A DNA stretch of 64,000 nt. It comes from JAJEAD01 sp964420925 (lineage in GTDB: Bacteria; Pseudomonadota; Gammaproteobacteria; HK1). Below the pieces are notes generated by a model that had not been told where the DNA came from, did not search any database, and saw only the letters and a program-made list of their open reading frames with translations. This document shows positions 1 to 9,470 of this stretch, piece by piece. How positions within the stretch are numbered: position 1 is the stretch's first letter; each line of letters starts with the position of its first letter. The stretch spans positions 1-64,000 of the forward strand of contig CAYQVB010000021.1 in the NCBI GenBank assembly GCA_964420925.1, given 5' to 3'. The translations under genes were made by a program, and so were the position numbers.

Positions 1-273
1 GAGAACATGCAGGAGCTGATCCTCGACGTGTGGAAGAAGACCCGGAAGGTGGTCTTCTTCATCACCCACAGCGTGGAAGAAGCGTTGTTCATGGCGACCC
101 GGCTCGTCGTGATGTCGCCGCGTCCCGGCCGAATCACGCACCAGTACGACCTCTCGTTCTGCGACCGGTTCTTCGACAGCGGAGATGCGAGAGGCGTCAA
201 GTCTTCGTCCGAGTTCATCGAGATGCGCGAAGAGATCCTCTCGATCATCTACGGCGAGGAAGTCCCCGAGTAG
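1..273 (+). CDS. ABC transporter ATPase, NitT/TauT type (C-terminal part)
   Basis: The reading frame is open from the first base, so only about the last 90 residues are present. The visible part holds the H-loop (FITHSVEEALFMATR) followed by the MSPRPGRI segment typical of SsuB/TauB/NrtD-type ATPases that energise uptake of nitrate, sulfonates, taurine or similar small solutes. The Walker motifs lie outside the window. The stop is five bases before the ATG of the permease gene, so the two form an operon. The substrate cannot be read from this fragment. Confidence 0.85.
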   Translation, partial: ENMQELILDVWKKTRKVVFFITHSVEEALFMATRLVVMSPRPGRITHQYDLSFCDRFFDSGDARGVKSSSEFIEMREEILSIIYGEEVPE

Positions 274-278
274 CCGTC

Positions 279-1172
279 ATGAATTTCAAGCTCTTCTCGA
301 AGCGCGAAGCGCGCGCGGTCGACCAGTACGGAGCTCCGGGCCGGGGCAACAGCACGATGATCAGCGCCGTCACCATCGTGATCATCCTGGGAGGGTGGTG
401 GCTGGTCACTCATCTCGATCTCATTCGTCCCCTCTTCCTGCCTTCGCCCGAACTGGTGATCGCGAAGTTCAACAAGATCGCATGTACCGAGTACTACTTC
501 GAAAAGCTGCTCGTCGTCCTGGGTGCACGGGCGGAGGTAGACGCGCCGTGCCACGGCTTCAGCGAGCACACCTTGCACGAGCACATTCTCTGGAGCCTGT
601 ACCGGGTCTTCACCTCCTTCTTCCTCGCGGCGCTCACCGCGATCCCCATCGGCATCGCGATGGGGATGAGCCGGATCGCCCGTGGCGTCTTCGATCCGCC
701 GATCGAGTTCTACCGGCCGATACCGCCGCTCGCCTATCTGCCCCTCACCATCATCTGGTTCGGGATCGGCGAGTCGGGGAAGCTGTTCCTGATCTACCTC
801 GCCTGTTTCGCGCCCATCGCGATCAATGCCCGTGCCGGAGTGCGCTCCGTTTCGATAGAGCAGATCCACGCCGCGTACTCCATGGGCGCGACCCGCCAGC
901 AGGTCATCCGGCAAGTGGTAATCAAGGCGGCCCTTCCCGAGATCCTCACCGGCATGCGGGTCGCGATCGCCTTCGGCTGGACCACGCTGGTGGCGGCGGA
1001 AATGGTCGCGGCCAAGGCCGGAATCGGGGTCATGGTGCTGAACGCCGCACGCTTTCTCGCCACCGACATCGTGTTCCTCGGCATCGTCGTGATCGGCGCG
1101 GTCGCCTTCGTTTTCGACCTGATCATGCGCAAGGTAGAGCAGGCGCTCGTCCCCTGGAAGGGGAAGGTCTGA
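279..1172 (+). CDS. ABC transporter permease, NitT/TauT type
   Basis: A 297-residue inner-membrane permease of the SsuC/TauC family. The ATG at 279 follows the ATPase stop by five bases; a longer in-frame extension overlapping the ATPase is a shadow. An N-terminal hydrophobic segment near residues 27-45 is followed by a soluble stretch with three cysteines (about 68-90), then the multi-span transport domain. The EAA loop that docks on the ATPase is visible (HAAYSMGATRQQVIRQVVIKA shortened here to AAYSMGATRQQVIRQV). The cysteine-containing insertion before the transport domain is longer than usual for the family. The substrate is unknown; a periplasmic binding protein is not adjacent downstream and may lie upstream of the window. 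Confidence 0.85.
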   Translation: MNFKLFSKREARAVDQYGAPGRGNSTMISAVTIVIILGGWWLVTHLDLIRPLFLPSPELVIAKFNKIACTEYYFEKLLVVLGARAEVDAPCHGFSEHTLHEHILWSLYRVFTSFFLAALTAIPIGIAMGMSRIARGVFDPPIEFYRPIPPLAYLPLTIIWFGIGESGKLFLIYLACFAPIAINARAGVRSVSIEQIHAAYSMGATRQQVIRQVVIKAALPEILTGMRVAIAFGWTTLVAAEMVAAKAGIGVMVLNAARFLATDIVFLGIVVIGAVAFVFDLIMRKVEQALVPWKGKV

Positions 1173-1354
1173 CCCGGCGGCGGAGGACCTCACCTGCCCA
1201 CCGATTCCGGTGAGAAGGGCGGGTGCGGGCGCCCGCGCCGCGTGTCCGAGGACCGAACCTGAGCGGCCTCCTCCCGGACGAGACCCCGAGCGCGAACACC
1301 GCGGGTGCCCGGCGGGACCGCATGGCTGGAAACACTCCTCACTCGTTGTCTTTC

Positions 1355-1446
1355 GTGGATTCCCGCACACCAAGGGAATGACGGAAACCAGCGACTCGAA
1401 CGCGCGACTCCCTCGATGTTCCTTCCGCGACGCCGGGGCGGTCTGC
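1355..1446. repeat. Interspersed repeat, copy C, in a 346-bp gap
   Basis: The 346 bases between the permease and the GMC gene contain no convincing gene. They hold GTGGATTCCCGC-8 nt-GGGAATGACGG at 1355-1384, then a tail sharing GACTCGAACGCGCG and CGATGTTCCT with the copies at 30549 and 51867. The ATTCCC-N8-GGGAAT core resembles dRS3-type repeats. This copy diverges after about 1446. Apart from this repeat I see only the GGAAGG ribosome binding site in front of 1519. Confidence 0.7.
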
Positions 1447-1518
1447 CGCCGTGACCGGCTTGTGCGGCACCGGAGTCTTCTGCGACCCTGAAAGCGATCC
1501 ACCGGAAGGATTCGCGAG

Positions 1519-3240
1519 ATGGAAGAGTTCGACTACATCGTCGTCGGAGCGGGGTCCGCGGGCTGCGTGCTCGCGAACCGGCTGAGCGAGGACTCCGGCA
1601 CGCGAGTGCTGGTGCTGGAAGGGGGTGGGAGCGACCGCAGCGTGCTCATCCAGATGCCGGCCGCGCTCGGAATCCCCTTGTTCATGCCGCGATTCAACTG
1701 GGGTTTCGAGTCCGACCCCGAGCCCGGCCTCGACGGCCGGCGCATGAACTGTCCGAGGGGCAAGGCCCTGGGAGGGTCGTCGTCGATTAACGGCATGGTA
1801 TACGTACGCGGGCACGCCTGCGACTTCGACCAGTGGGAGGAGCACGGCGCGGCGGGCTGGAGCTACCGCCACTGCCTGCCGTACTTCCGCCGCGCCGAGA
1901 ACTGGAAGGGCGGAGGCGACGAGTACCGCGGCGGAGAGGGGCCGCTCGCGACCTGCAGCGGCAACGAGATGCGCCTGAACCCCCTCTACGAAGCCTTCAT
2001 CCGGGCCGGGGAGCAGGCGGGCTATCCCGTAAGCCCGGACTACAACGGATACCAGCAGGAAGGCTTCGGCCCGATGCACATGACGGTGAAAGGCGGAGTG
2101 CGCTGGTCGACGGCGAACGCGTACCTGCGCCCGGTCATGAGGCGGCCCAACCTGAAGGTGGAGACCAGGGCGCTCACGCGCCGCGTGATGCTCGAAGGAC
2201 GCCGGGCGGTGGGCGTGGAGTACGAGCGGGGGGGGCAGACGCGCCAGGCGCGGGCGCGGCGGGAAGTGATCCTCTGCGCCGGTGCGATAGGCTCGCCGGT
2301 TATCCTGCAGCTCTCCGGCATCGGGCCGGGGGCAGTGCTCGGCGCGGCGGGCGTGGAGCTTCGCCACGAGTTGCCCGGAGTGGGCGCGAACCTGCAGGAC
2401 CACCTGGAGGTCTACTACCAGTTCCGGTGCAGGCAGCCGATCACCCTGAACGGAAAGCTCGGGGTCGCGAGCCGCATGTTCATCGGGGCACGCTGGCTGC
2501 TCCGCAAGGACGGGCTCGGCGCCACCAACCACTTCGAGTCCTGCGGCTTCATCCGGTCCCGAGCAGGACTGCGCTGGCCCGACATTCAGTACCACTTCAT
2601 GCCGGCCGCGTACGTGCCGTCGAACGAGCCGGCGCATGCGCTCAGCGCGGGCGGCATGGGCAAGTTCCCGGGGCACGGCTACCAGGTGCACGTCGGGCCC
2701 AACAAGCCGAAGAGCCGGGGACGCGTGCACATCCGGTCCGCGGACCCGAGGGCGAAGCCGAGCATCCTGTTCAACTACCTCCAGCACGAGCAGGATCGCA
2801 TCGACTGGCGGGCCACGGTGCGCCTGACCCGCGAGATCATGCGCCAGCCCGCGCTGGACCCGTTCCGGGGCGAGGAGTTCGCGCCTGGAGACGAGGTGCG
2901 GAGCGACGAGGAGATCGACGCGTGGGTGCGCAAGGCGGGGGAAACCGCCTACCACCCCTCCAGCGCCTGCAAGATGGGCGCCGCCACCGATCCGATGGCC
3001 GTCGTGGACCCGGAGTGCCGGGTCATCGGCATGAAAGGCCTGCGCGTCGTCGACTCGTCGATCTTTCCCGTGATCACCAACGGCAACCTGAATGCGCCCA
3101 CCATTATGAGCGCGGAGAAGGCGGCCGACCTCATCCGGGGCCTTCCTGCGCTGCCGCCCTCGAACGCGCCGACGTGGATCGACCCGGAGTGGGAGACCCG
3201 CCAGCGTCCGGGCGCGCCGGAGAGGTCGATCGAGGGGTGA
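1519..3240 (+). CDS. GMC-family FAD oxidoreductase, choline dehydrogenase-like
   Basis: A 573-residue flavoprotein of the glucose-methanol-choline family. The N-terminal dinucleotide-binding motif YIVVGAGSAGCVLANRLSE binds the FAD ADP moiety; the family signature GKALGGSSSINGMVYVRG follows near residue 80. The C-terminal part has AYHPSSACKMG, which carries the active-site histidine, and DSSIFPVITNGNLNAPTIM, which closes the FAD site. The length is normal for the family. ATG 1519 has a GGAAGG ribosome binding site. The substrate is probably an alcohol or choline-like compound, but GMC specificity cannot be read from sequence; despite the methylotroph context this is not a methanol dehydrogenase of the PQQ type. 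Confidence 0.88.
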   Translation: MEEFDYIVVGAGSAGCVLANRLSEDSGTRVLVLEGGGSDRSVLIQMPAALGIPLFMPRFNWGFESDPEPGLDGRRMNCPRGKALGGSSSINGMVYVRGHACDFDQWEEHGAAGWSYRHCLPYFRRAENWKGGGDEYRGGEGPLATCSGNEMRLNPLYEAFIRAGEQAGYPVSPDYNGYQQEGFGPMHMTVKGGVRWSTANAYLRPVMRRPNLKVETRALTRRVMLEGRRAVGVEYERGGQTRQARARREVILCAGAIGSPVILQLSGIGPGAVLGAAGVELRHELPGVGANLQDHLEVYYQFRCRQPITLNGKLGVASRMFIGARWLLRKDGLGATNHFESCGFIRSRAGLRWPDIQYHFMPAAYVPSNEPAHALSAGGMGKFPGHGYQVHVGPNKPKSRGRVHIRSADPRAKPSILFNYLQHEQDRIDWRATVRLTREIMRQPALDPFRGEEFAPGDEVRSDEEIDAWVRKAGETAYHPSSACKMGAATDPMAVVDPECRVIGMKGLRVVDSSIFPVITNGNLNAPTIMSAEKAADLIRGLPALPPSNAPTWIDPEWETRQRPGAPERSIEG

Positions 3241-3414
3241 ATCCGCACCTCCGACCCACGGGGTAAGCCAAGCCGCGAGTTGAGAGTGTGTTCGGGGAGA
3301 GCTTCTCTCGTTCTCGTGACCTGCTGCGGGTCGAACGATGCACTGCATTCGCGACGCTCGGCATTCCGCCTATCATCTCCGCTCGGGCGGCGGCACGGAC
3401 ATGAGGGAGGGCCG

Positions 3415-5343
3415 GTGGCCAAGAAGATAGCGCCCTTCGGGGAATGGGCATCCCCGATCGGTACCGACCGGATAACGGCCGGAAGCGTTCGCCTCGAGGC
3501 GGTGGCGATCGATGGCGACCGGATCTGCTGGCTGGAGGGGCGTCCTGCCGAGGGGGGACGTTACGCACTGGTGTGCCGCGAGTCGGACGGAAGCGTTCGC
3601 GACCTCGTACCCCCACCGTTCAACGTGCGCACCCGGGTGCACGAGTACGGAGGCGGCAGCTTCCTGGCGCACAATGGCCGGGTGTGGTTCGCCAACGACG
3701 CCGACCAGCGCCTCTACGCAACTGACGCTGACTCGCCACCGGTCGCGCTCACGGGCGAAGGCCCCCATCGCTATGCCGACATGCAGCTCGACGAACGCCG
3801 ATCGCGCCTCGTCTGCGTGCGCGAGACCCAATTCGAAGACGGCACGGAACCCGCCAATGACCTGGTCGCGGTCCCCCTCGCCGGCGGCGAAGCGCAGGTG
3901 CTGCATGAAGGTCACGACTTCTACTCGAACCCGGCTCCGAGCCCGGACGGGGAGTGGCTGGCGTGGATGACCTGGGACCACCCCAACATGCCCTGGGACG
4001 AGAGCGAGGTGTGGCTCGCCCGCATCGCGGCCGATGGCTCGCTCGGCGAGGCAACGCGCGTCGCGGGCGGCGATGGCATATCCGTGTACCAGCCCGACTG
4101 GTCGCCCGACGGCGTGCTGCACCTGGTATGTGATCGCGCCGGCTGGTGGAACCTCTACCGCTGGCGGAACGGTGCCCTGGAGCCGGTGTACGAGGGCGAG
4201 GTCGAGATCGCGCACCCCCAGTGGCAGCTCGGCACCGCGACCTATGGGTTCGCCCGGGGCGGAAGCATCGTGTTCAGTTGCTGCGAAGCGGGGCGCTGGC
4301 GTCTCGTGCGCCTCGACGACGCCGGCGCAACCCGAGCCCAGCCTTCCTGCGCTCACCTGGAATCCATCGCGGATCTCGCAGTGCACGGCGATACCTGCGC
4401 GTTGCTCGCGGGCGCTCCGGATCTGCCCGGGTCGGTGCTGCGGGTGGATATCGCCCGGGACGAGACGGAGACTCTGCGGCAGTCGTTCCCGCCCTCCCTC
4501 GACCCCGCGCACCTCTCGATTCCGCGACGGGTCGACTTCCCCACCGGCGAGGGCGAATGCGCCCACGCCTTCTTCTATCCGCCGGCAAACGCGGATTACG
4601 CGGCGCCGGAAGGGGAGACGCCCCCTCTCATCGTGGTCAGCCACGGGGGGCCGACCGGGGCCACCTCCACGACGTTGGACTTGCGCATCCAGTTCTGGAC
4701 GAGCCGGGGTTTCGCGGTCCTCGACGTCGACTACCGGGGCAGCACCGGCTACGGCCGCGCTTATCGTGACCGGCTCTCGGAGGCCTGGGGCCTCGCCGAC
4801 GTCGAAGACTGCGTGAAGGGCGCCCTCCACCTGGCGGCGGAAGGCGATGTGGACGGCGAACGCCTCGCGATACGTGGCGGCAGCGCGGGCGGATTCACCA
4901 CCCTGGCCGCGCTCGTGTTTCACGACGTCTTCAAGGCGGGGGCCAGCTACTACGGCATCAGCGATCTCGAGGCGCTGGCCCGTGACACCCACAAGTTCGA
5001 GTCACGCTACCTCGACCGCCTCATCGGCCCCTGGCCGGAGCAGGCCGAGCGCTACCGGGAGCGCTCTCCTATCCACTCTGCCGAGTGGCTTTCCTGCCCG
5101 GTGATCTTCTTCCAGGGACTCGAAGACAAGGTCGTGCCGCCGAACCAGGCCGAGCGCATGGTGCAGGTGCTGCGCGAACGCGGTCTCCCCGTGGCCTACC
5201 TCGCCTTCGAAGGCGAGCAGCACGGGTTCCGGCGGGCTGGGACCATCGAGGCCACATTGCAGGCCGAGCTCTCCTTCTACGGGCGGGTCTTCGGCTTCCG
5301 CCCCGCGGGAGACCCGCCGGCGCTCGAGATCGAGAATCTCTGA
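3415..5343 (+). CDS. S9-family serine peptidase (prolyl oligopeptidase-like)
   Basis: A 642-residue peptidase with a seven-bladed beta-propeller N-terminal half and an alpha/beta-hydrolase C-terminal half. The catalytic serine sits in RGGSAGGFTTL near residue 490, the aspartate in GLEDKVVPP and the histidine in EGEQHGF. The GTG start at 3415 is chosen because it follows AGGGAGG by a normal spacing and gives the usual N-terminus (VAKKIAPFGEW); the frame stays open further upstream to 3280. No signal peptide is seen, so a cytoplasmic oligopeptidase or acyl-aminoacyl peptidase is likely. It is followed after 14 bases by the DUF849 gene. Confidence 0.87.
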   Translation: MAKKIAPFGEWASPIGTDRITAGSVRLEAVAIDGDRICWLEGRPAEGGRYALVCRESDGSVRDLVPPPFNVRTRVHEYGGGSFLAHNGRVWFANDADQRLYATDADSPPVALTGEGPHRYADMQLDERRSRLVCVRETQFEDGTEPANDLVAVPLAGGEAQVLHEGHDFYSNPAPSPDGEWLAWMTWDHPNMPWDESEVWLARIAADGSLGEATRVAGGDGISVYQPDWSPDGVLHLVCDRAGWWNLYRWRNGALEPVYEGEVEIAHPQWQLGTATYGFARGGSIVFSCCEAGRWRLVRLDDAGATRAQPSCAHLESIADLAVHGDTCALLAGAPDLPGSVLRVDIARDETETLRQSFPPSLDPAHLSIPRRVDFPTGEGECAHAFFYPPANADYAAPEGETPPLIVVSHGGPTGATSTTLDLRIQFWTSRGFAVLDVDYRGSTGYGRAYRDRLSEAWGLADVEDCVKGALHLAAEGDVDGERLAIRGGSAGGFTTLAALVFHDVFKAGASYYGISDLEALARDTHKFESRYLDRLIGPWPEQAERYRERSPIHSAEWLSCPVIFFQGLEDKVVPPNQAERMVQVLRERGLPVAYLAFEGEQHGFRRAGTIEATLQAELSFYGRVFGFRPAGDPPALEIENL

Positions 5344-5357
5344 ATCAGGAGACCCCC

Positions 5358-6257
5358 ATGGCGCAAGAAGTCATCCTCACCTGCGCGGTCAGCGGCAGCC
5401 ACGACAACCACCACCGGCACCCCGACTTTCCCATCACCCCGAAGCAGATCGCGCAGGCCTGCCTCGACGCGCGCAGCGCCGGCGCCGCCGCGGTCCACAT
5501 CCACGTACGGGATCCCGAGACCGGCATCCATTCCGGCGATCCCGAGCTCTTCCGGGAGGTGGTCGGGCGCATCCGGGACAGCGGCAGCGACGTCATCATC
5601 AATCTCACCACCGGCTGGGGAGCGCGCTACGTGCCCGATGAGGACGACCCCACGGTGCCCGCGGATGGCACCACCCTCACCACCCCGAAGCGCCGCATGC
5701 GCCACATCGAGGAGCTTCGCCCCGACATCTGCACTCTGGACGTCGCCACCTTCAACTTCGGCGAGCAGGTGTTCATGAACACCCCCGCCCATCTGCGGGT
5801 CATGGCCGGCATCGCGAAGGAGATCGGAGTGAAACCGGAGATCGAGTGCTTCGAGCCCGGTCACGTGGTGCTGGCGCGTCAGCTCATCGACGAGGGAATG
5901 ATCGAGGATCCGCCGATGTTCCAGCTCTGCCTCGGCATCCGCTACGCCTCGCCCGCCACCCCGGAAGCGATGTCCTTCATGCGCAGCCTCCTGCCCGAGG
6001 GCGCGCGTTGGGCGGCGTTCGGAATCTCGCGCTTCGAGTTCCCGATGGTAGCGCAGGCGGTGACCCTGGGTGGCCACACCCGCGTCGGGCTCGAGGACAA
6101 CCTCTATCTCTCCAGGGGCGTGTTCGCTTCCAACGGCGACCTCGTGGAGAAGGCGGTGCGCATCATCCGCGAGCTCGGCGCCGACGTGGTCGAGCCCGCC
6201 CGCGCGGCCGAGATCCTCGAGCTCCCGCCGCGGGGCCAGACTCCGCCGCCGGTCTGA
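5358..6257 (+). CDS. 3-keto-5-aminohexanoate cleavage-type enzyme (BKACE, DUF849)
   Basis: A 299-residue TIM-barrel enzyme of the beta-keto acid cleavage enzyme family, which condenses a beta-keto acid with acetyl-CoA to give acetoacetate and a new CoA ester. The zinc-binding histidines are in AAAVHIHVRDPETG (about residues 46-53), and the NLTTGWG and GLEDNLYLSRG motifs match the family. The ATG at 5358 lies 14 bases after the peptidase stop and is preceded by AGGAG. The individual substrate varies widely in the family, so it is left open. Confidence 0.9.
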   Translation: MAQEVILTCAVSGSHDNHHRHPDFPITPKQIAQACLDARSAGAAAVHIHVRDPETGIHSGDPELFREVVGRIRDSGSDVIINLTTGWGARYVPDEDDPTVPADGTTLTTPKRRMRHIEELRPDICTLDVATFNFGEQVFMNTPAHLRVMAGIAKEIGVKPEIECFEPGHVVLARQLIDEGMIEDPPMFQLCLGIRYASPATPEAMSFMRSLLPEGARWAAFGISRFEFPMVAQAVTLGGHTRVGLEDNLYLSRGVFASNGDLVEKAVRIIRELGADVVEPARAAEILELPPRGQTPPPV

Positions 6258-6432
6258 GCGGGACGAAGCTTCTCCTCGCCTCTGCGTGGCCAGGTCGGCC
6301 GGCGCGCCGCTCGACGGTCAACCCCCTGCGGACGGATGGCCCCGCCTGCAGAGGCTCTTCGATCACAGGCACGCCCGCGCAGTGGTGGTCGGCATCCGCG
6401 TTGATGGTGCGGTGCCCACGGAAGGAGCCCGG

Positions 6433-7920
6433 TCAGTGAACGACCCGCGCCGCGGACAGGCTGTACTTGCGCAGGACGCGTTCCGTTGCCTGGTCGAGGT
6501 CCGCACTGTCCAGCACCAGTCGGATCGGGCCGCGCTCGGGCAGGAGATCGATGACGTGAAAGCCCGCTTGCGGGCTTTGTAGAGCCGTTTCAAGGTCGCG
6601 CAGGTTGGCGACGGATTGCCCGTTGATCCGATCGACGATGCGGAAGGCGAATTCCCGGTAGCCGAGATTGAAGGGATCGGGCAGCACCTGGGAGAGCATC
6701 ACCAGGTGTCGCCGTTCGGAATGGGGTGACTGGTGGAGATAGTGGCGCAGCCGGAAGGGTGCCGACTTGCGCCACTCCGGGCCCCAACTGCGAAGGTAAT
6801 CGGTGGTCAACGGCTGGAAGACGAGCCCGCCGGCGACCACGTACTCCGGGCGCCGGTCGAAAACCCGATCCGGCACCAGCGCGTCCGCGTAGTACGCCGG
6901 CGGCAGGGGCAGCGCGATGGACATGGTCTGTCCGTCGCGCCAGACCTCGAAGGTCGACGAGTCACCCGCGAACTTCCCTCGGGTCGAGAGATTTCCGAAA
7001 GGCAGATAACCATACAACGGGTCGAGGTAGTTGCCGTCGCTCTCGATCTCGAATGCGTCGATGGAAAGGATGACGTCGCGCGAGCGGAGATGCTCCGCGA
7101 ACGGCGAAAGGGCGGGGACCGCCGTGACCACGACCCCGCGCGGGGCGCCGGGGAGCCCGAGATACTCGGTGGTGGCCGGGTTCTGCGTGCCCTGCCAGGT
7201 GAAAGGGTACCGGCCGAGCGAGGCCTGCGGGTCGTGGCGCTTGCGCGCGAGCAACCCGGCGACGAGGGGAGCGGGAATCACCGAGAGCAGCTTTCCGTCG
7301 TGGCCGGCGCCGAGCCCGATCACCTCGTTTCCGGCCACCACGATCTGCGACGCAGCCTCGTCGCCAGCGTCCGCTTCGCCGGGTCCGCCATCCGCGGCGT
7401 CCAACCCTGCCTCCGAAGCGACCTCCAGCATCAGGTGCTGCACCATCCGTTGCGGATCGCGCGGGACGTGGACGCGCCGCAGGGTGCCGGGTGCCGACAC
7501 CACCCGCCCATCGAGGAAGTGCCAGATCTGCACCGGTCCGCTCTCGGGAACTCGTCGAGCAAGCGGAGCGGCAGGGGCCGCCGGCCACGCTTCTTCCTCC
7601 CCTGCCGACAGCACCGCGAGGTTCGCGTAGGGGTCAATCCACTCGACGCCTGCGAGCCGCCAGCGCCCATCCCCCTCGCGGCGCACCCGCAGCAGGGTGG
7701 CGTGGTCCAGCCCTCCGGCGGTCGTCAGCAGCTTCCCGTCCTCGACCACGAGCCCGTTCTTCAGCACGGTCCGGGAAGTGCTCGACCACGGCTGGTAGTG
7801 CGAGTAGCGCACCGCAGTGGCCTCGATCCACACCATCGACTGCTTCCAGTCCGCGGCGTAGACCGGCCCCGTCGCGAGGAGAGCTGCGAGCACGCCGGCG
7901 ATAATCGTTGTGCGATTCAC
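6433..7920 (-). CDS. Deg-like protein with a destroyed catalytic triad
   Basis: A 495-residue exported protein with a signal peptide (MNRTTIIAGVLAALLATGPVYA). It is clearly a paralogue of the active Deg protease immediately upstream, sharing order and motifs through the C-terminal PDZ-like part (VVDRINGVRIESL there, IVDRINGQSVANL here). The triad is lost: the TNAHVV histidine motif is TTAGGL, the DLAVLEV aspartate motif is NLAVLSA, and no GSSGGP serine motif exists. It probably acts as a periplasmic scaffold, substrate adaptor or inhibitor. The GTG start overlaps the upstream TGA by four bases (GTGA), so translation is likely coupled. Last gene of a three-gene operon. Confidence 0.82.
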   Translation of the reverse strand: MNRTTIIAGVLAALLATGPVYAADWKQSMVWIEATAVRYSHYQPWSSTSRTVLKNGLVVEDGKLLTTAGGLDHATLLRVRREGDGRWRLAGVEWIDPYANLAVLSAGEEEAWPAAPAAPLARRVPESGPVQIWHFLDGRVVSAPGTLRRVHVPRDPQRMVQHLMLEVASEAGLDAADGGPGEADAGDEAASQIVVAGNEVIGLGAGHDGKLLSVIPAPLVAGLLARKRHDPQASLGRYPFTWQGTQNPATTEYLGLPGAPRGVVVTAVPALSPFAEHLRSRDVILSIDAFEIESDGNYLDPLYGYLPFGNLSTRGKFAGDSSTFEVWRDGQTMSIALPLPPAYYADALVPDRVFDRRPEYVVAGGLVFQPLTTDYLRSWGPEWRKSAPFRLRHYLHQSPHSERRHLVMLSQVLPDPFNLGYREFAFRIVDRINGQSVANLRDLETALQSPQAGFHVIDLLPERGPIRLVLDSADLDQATERVLRKYSLSAARVVH

Positions 7921-9470
7921 AGCCGCCGGTCCGGAGCGAGCCCGTAGGCACTCGCGATCTCCGAGTGGGCGGCCTCCGCCTCCTCCCGGTCGACGACCGC
8001 GAACTGGCCGCTGTCCGAGAACTCGATGACGTGGAAGGGTCCGGCCGCCGCGTCGAAAGCGCGTGGCAGATCTCCGAGGCTCTCGATGCGTACCCCGTTG
8101 ATGCGATCGACGACACTCTTCTGGTGGAGCTTCAGGTCCGCGTTCACGGGGTGGGGCAGCACCCGGTCGAGCACGACGCTCTCCTGCCGGCGTTCCTCCG
8201 GATGCTCGTAGGGGTGGTAGTACAGCGCGTGGTGCAGGTGCGGATGCTCGAGCGCGCTCTGTCCTCCTTCGCTGATCGCTGCGAGGTAGTCGGCACTGAG
8301 CGGCAGGAACACCAGCCCCGCATACGCGAAGTAGCGCGGATGCAGATCGTACTGCGTGCCCTCGGCACGGTCCGCGGTGTAGACGTGGACCGGTAGATCG
8401 ATCTCGATCCGCTCTCCGTTGCGGAAGAGCTCAACGCGCACCGCGTCGCCGGCCTGCACGGCATCGAACACGGTTCCCGCATGCACCCGGTTGCCTTGGT
8501 AGAGCACGGTGCCGTCGCTGGCGACGGCGTGGCCGTCGACCGAGAGGAGGACGTCGTCCACGCGAAGCAGCGCCTCGGTGGACGGCACATTCAGAATGTG
8601 GTCGATGCGCCCCCCCTGCCCATCGAGCTCCTCCGGCAACCCGAGATAGCGGCGGTACGCGTCGTTCTCGAGCCGGGAGAGCATGATTCCCGCGTCCGGA
8701 AAGCCGTCATAGCGTCCGTCCTCGATGTCTTCGAGCACGTGCCGCACGAGCAGAGTCGGGATGAAGTAGCCGGTGTTCTCGAGCCGGGTGCGGTTCTGGA
8801 ATGCCACTCCCACCACCAGGTCGTCCTGCATCACGGGGCCACCGCTGCTTCCCGGATTGATCGCCGCATCGGTCTGCACGGCCAGGAAGGTGCGGTTGCC
8901 GATATGGGCGTAGGGCTGGCTCTCGATGCGCGATACGACCCCTCGCGTGAAGGAGATCTGATCGCCGCCGGCAGGGTACCCCACGGTGGTGACGATGGAG
9001 CGCACCTCGGGCAGCCCTCCCAGGCGCAGCGGCTCGATGCCGGCGAAGAACTCCGGATCCTCCACTTCGAGCACCGCCAGATCGGCGTCATGGGCGATGT
9101 AGCGGGCGTGGGCGACATGGGACCGGGAACGCTGGTAGCCCCGGACGAGGATCTCCTTGGCCCAGCTCACGACGTGCGCGTTGGTGAGAATTCGCTGCCC
9201 CGGGATGACGAAGCCAGTGCCCGTCGATCCGCCCACGTGGCCCGAGCGCCACGGCTCGTCCCAGTGCGGGCGCTGCTTGAAGGTGGTGATGTGCACCACG
9301 GCGGTCTCGGGCGGGGCCGCAGATACGAGAGGGGGAAAAGCCGCAATCGATGCGATTGCGAGGATGTGCCCCAGAACTCGGAGCAGGCGGCGGCATGCGG
9401 GGTGCGCGCCGCGAACACCTGCTCCGATGGCCGCCGCCTCGGAACGGAAGATGGATACAACGCGCTTCAC
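7917..9470 (-). CDS. Deg/HtrA-like serine protease with PDZ-like domains
   Basis: A 517-residue periplasmic serine protease. After a long n-region and hydrophobic signal (ILAIASIAAFPPLVSAAPP) the trypsin-like domain shows all three catalytic elements: histidine in ILTNAHVV near residue 99, aspartate in DADLAVLEV near 131 and serine in INPGSSGGP near 209. PDZ-like segments follow (DDVLLSVDGHAV and VVDRINGVRIESL). The GTG at 9470 is chosen over an in-frame ATG at 9515 because it overlaps the M16 stop in a GTGA junction, the same arrangement as at the 3' end of this gene. The likely role is periplasmic protein quality control or processing with its neighbours. Confidence 0.87.
   Translation of the reverse strand: MKRVVSIFRSEAAAIGAGVRGAHPACRRLLRVLGHILAIASIAAFPPLVSAAPPETAVVHITTFKQRPHWDEPWRSGHVGGSTGTGFVIPGQRILTNAHVVSWAKEILVRGYQRSRSHVAHARYIAHDADLAVLEVEDPEFFAGIEPLRLGGLPEVRSIVTTVGYPAGGDQISFTRGVVSRIESQPYAHIGNRTFLAVQTDAAINPGSSGGPVMQDDLVVGVAFQNRTRLENTGYFIPTLLVRHVLEDIEDGRYDGFPDAGIMLSRLENDAYRRYLGLPEELDGQGGRIDHILNVPSTEALLRVDDVLLSVDGHAVASDGTVLYQGNRVHAGTVFDAVQAGDAVRVELFRNGERIEIDLPVHVYTADRAEGTQYDLHPRYFAYAGLVFLPLSADYLAAISEGGQSALEHPHLHHALYYHPYEHPEERRQESVVLDRVLPHPVNADLKLHQKSVVDRINGVRIESLGDLPRAFDAAAGPFHVIEFSDSGQFAVVDREEAEAAHSEIASAYGLAPDRRL

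Noticed and set aside
1339..3348. 669-codon minus-strand frame opposite the GMC gene
   Set aside because: Shadow frame created by high third-position GC; no recognisable domain.
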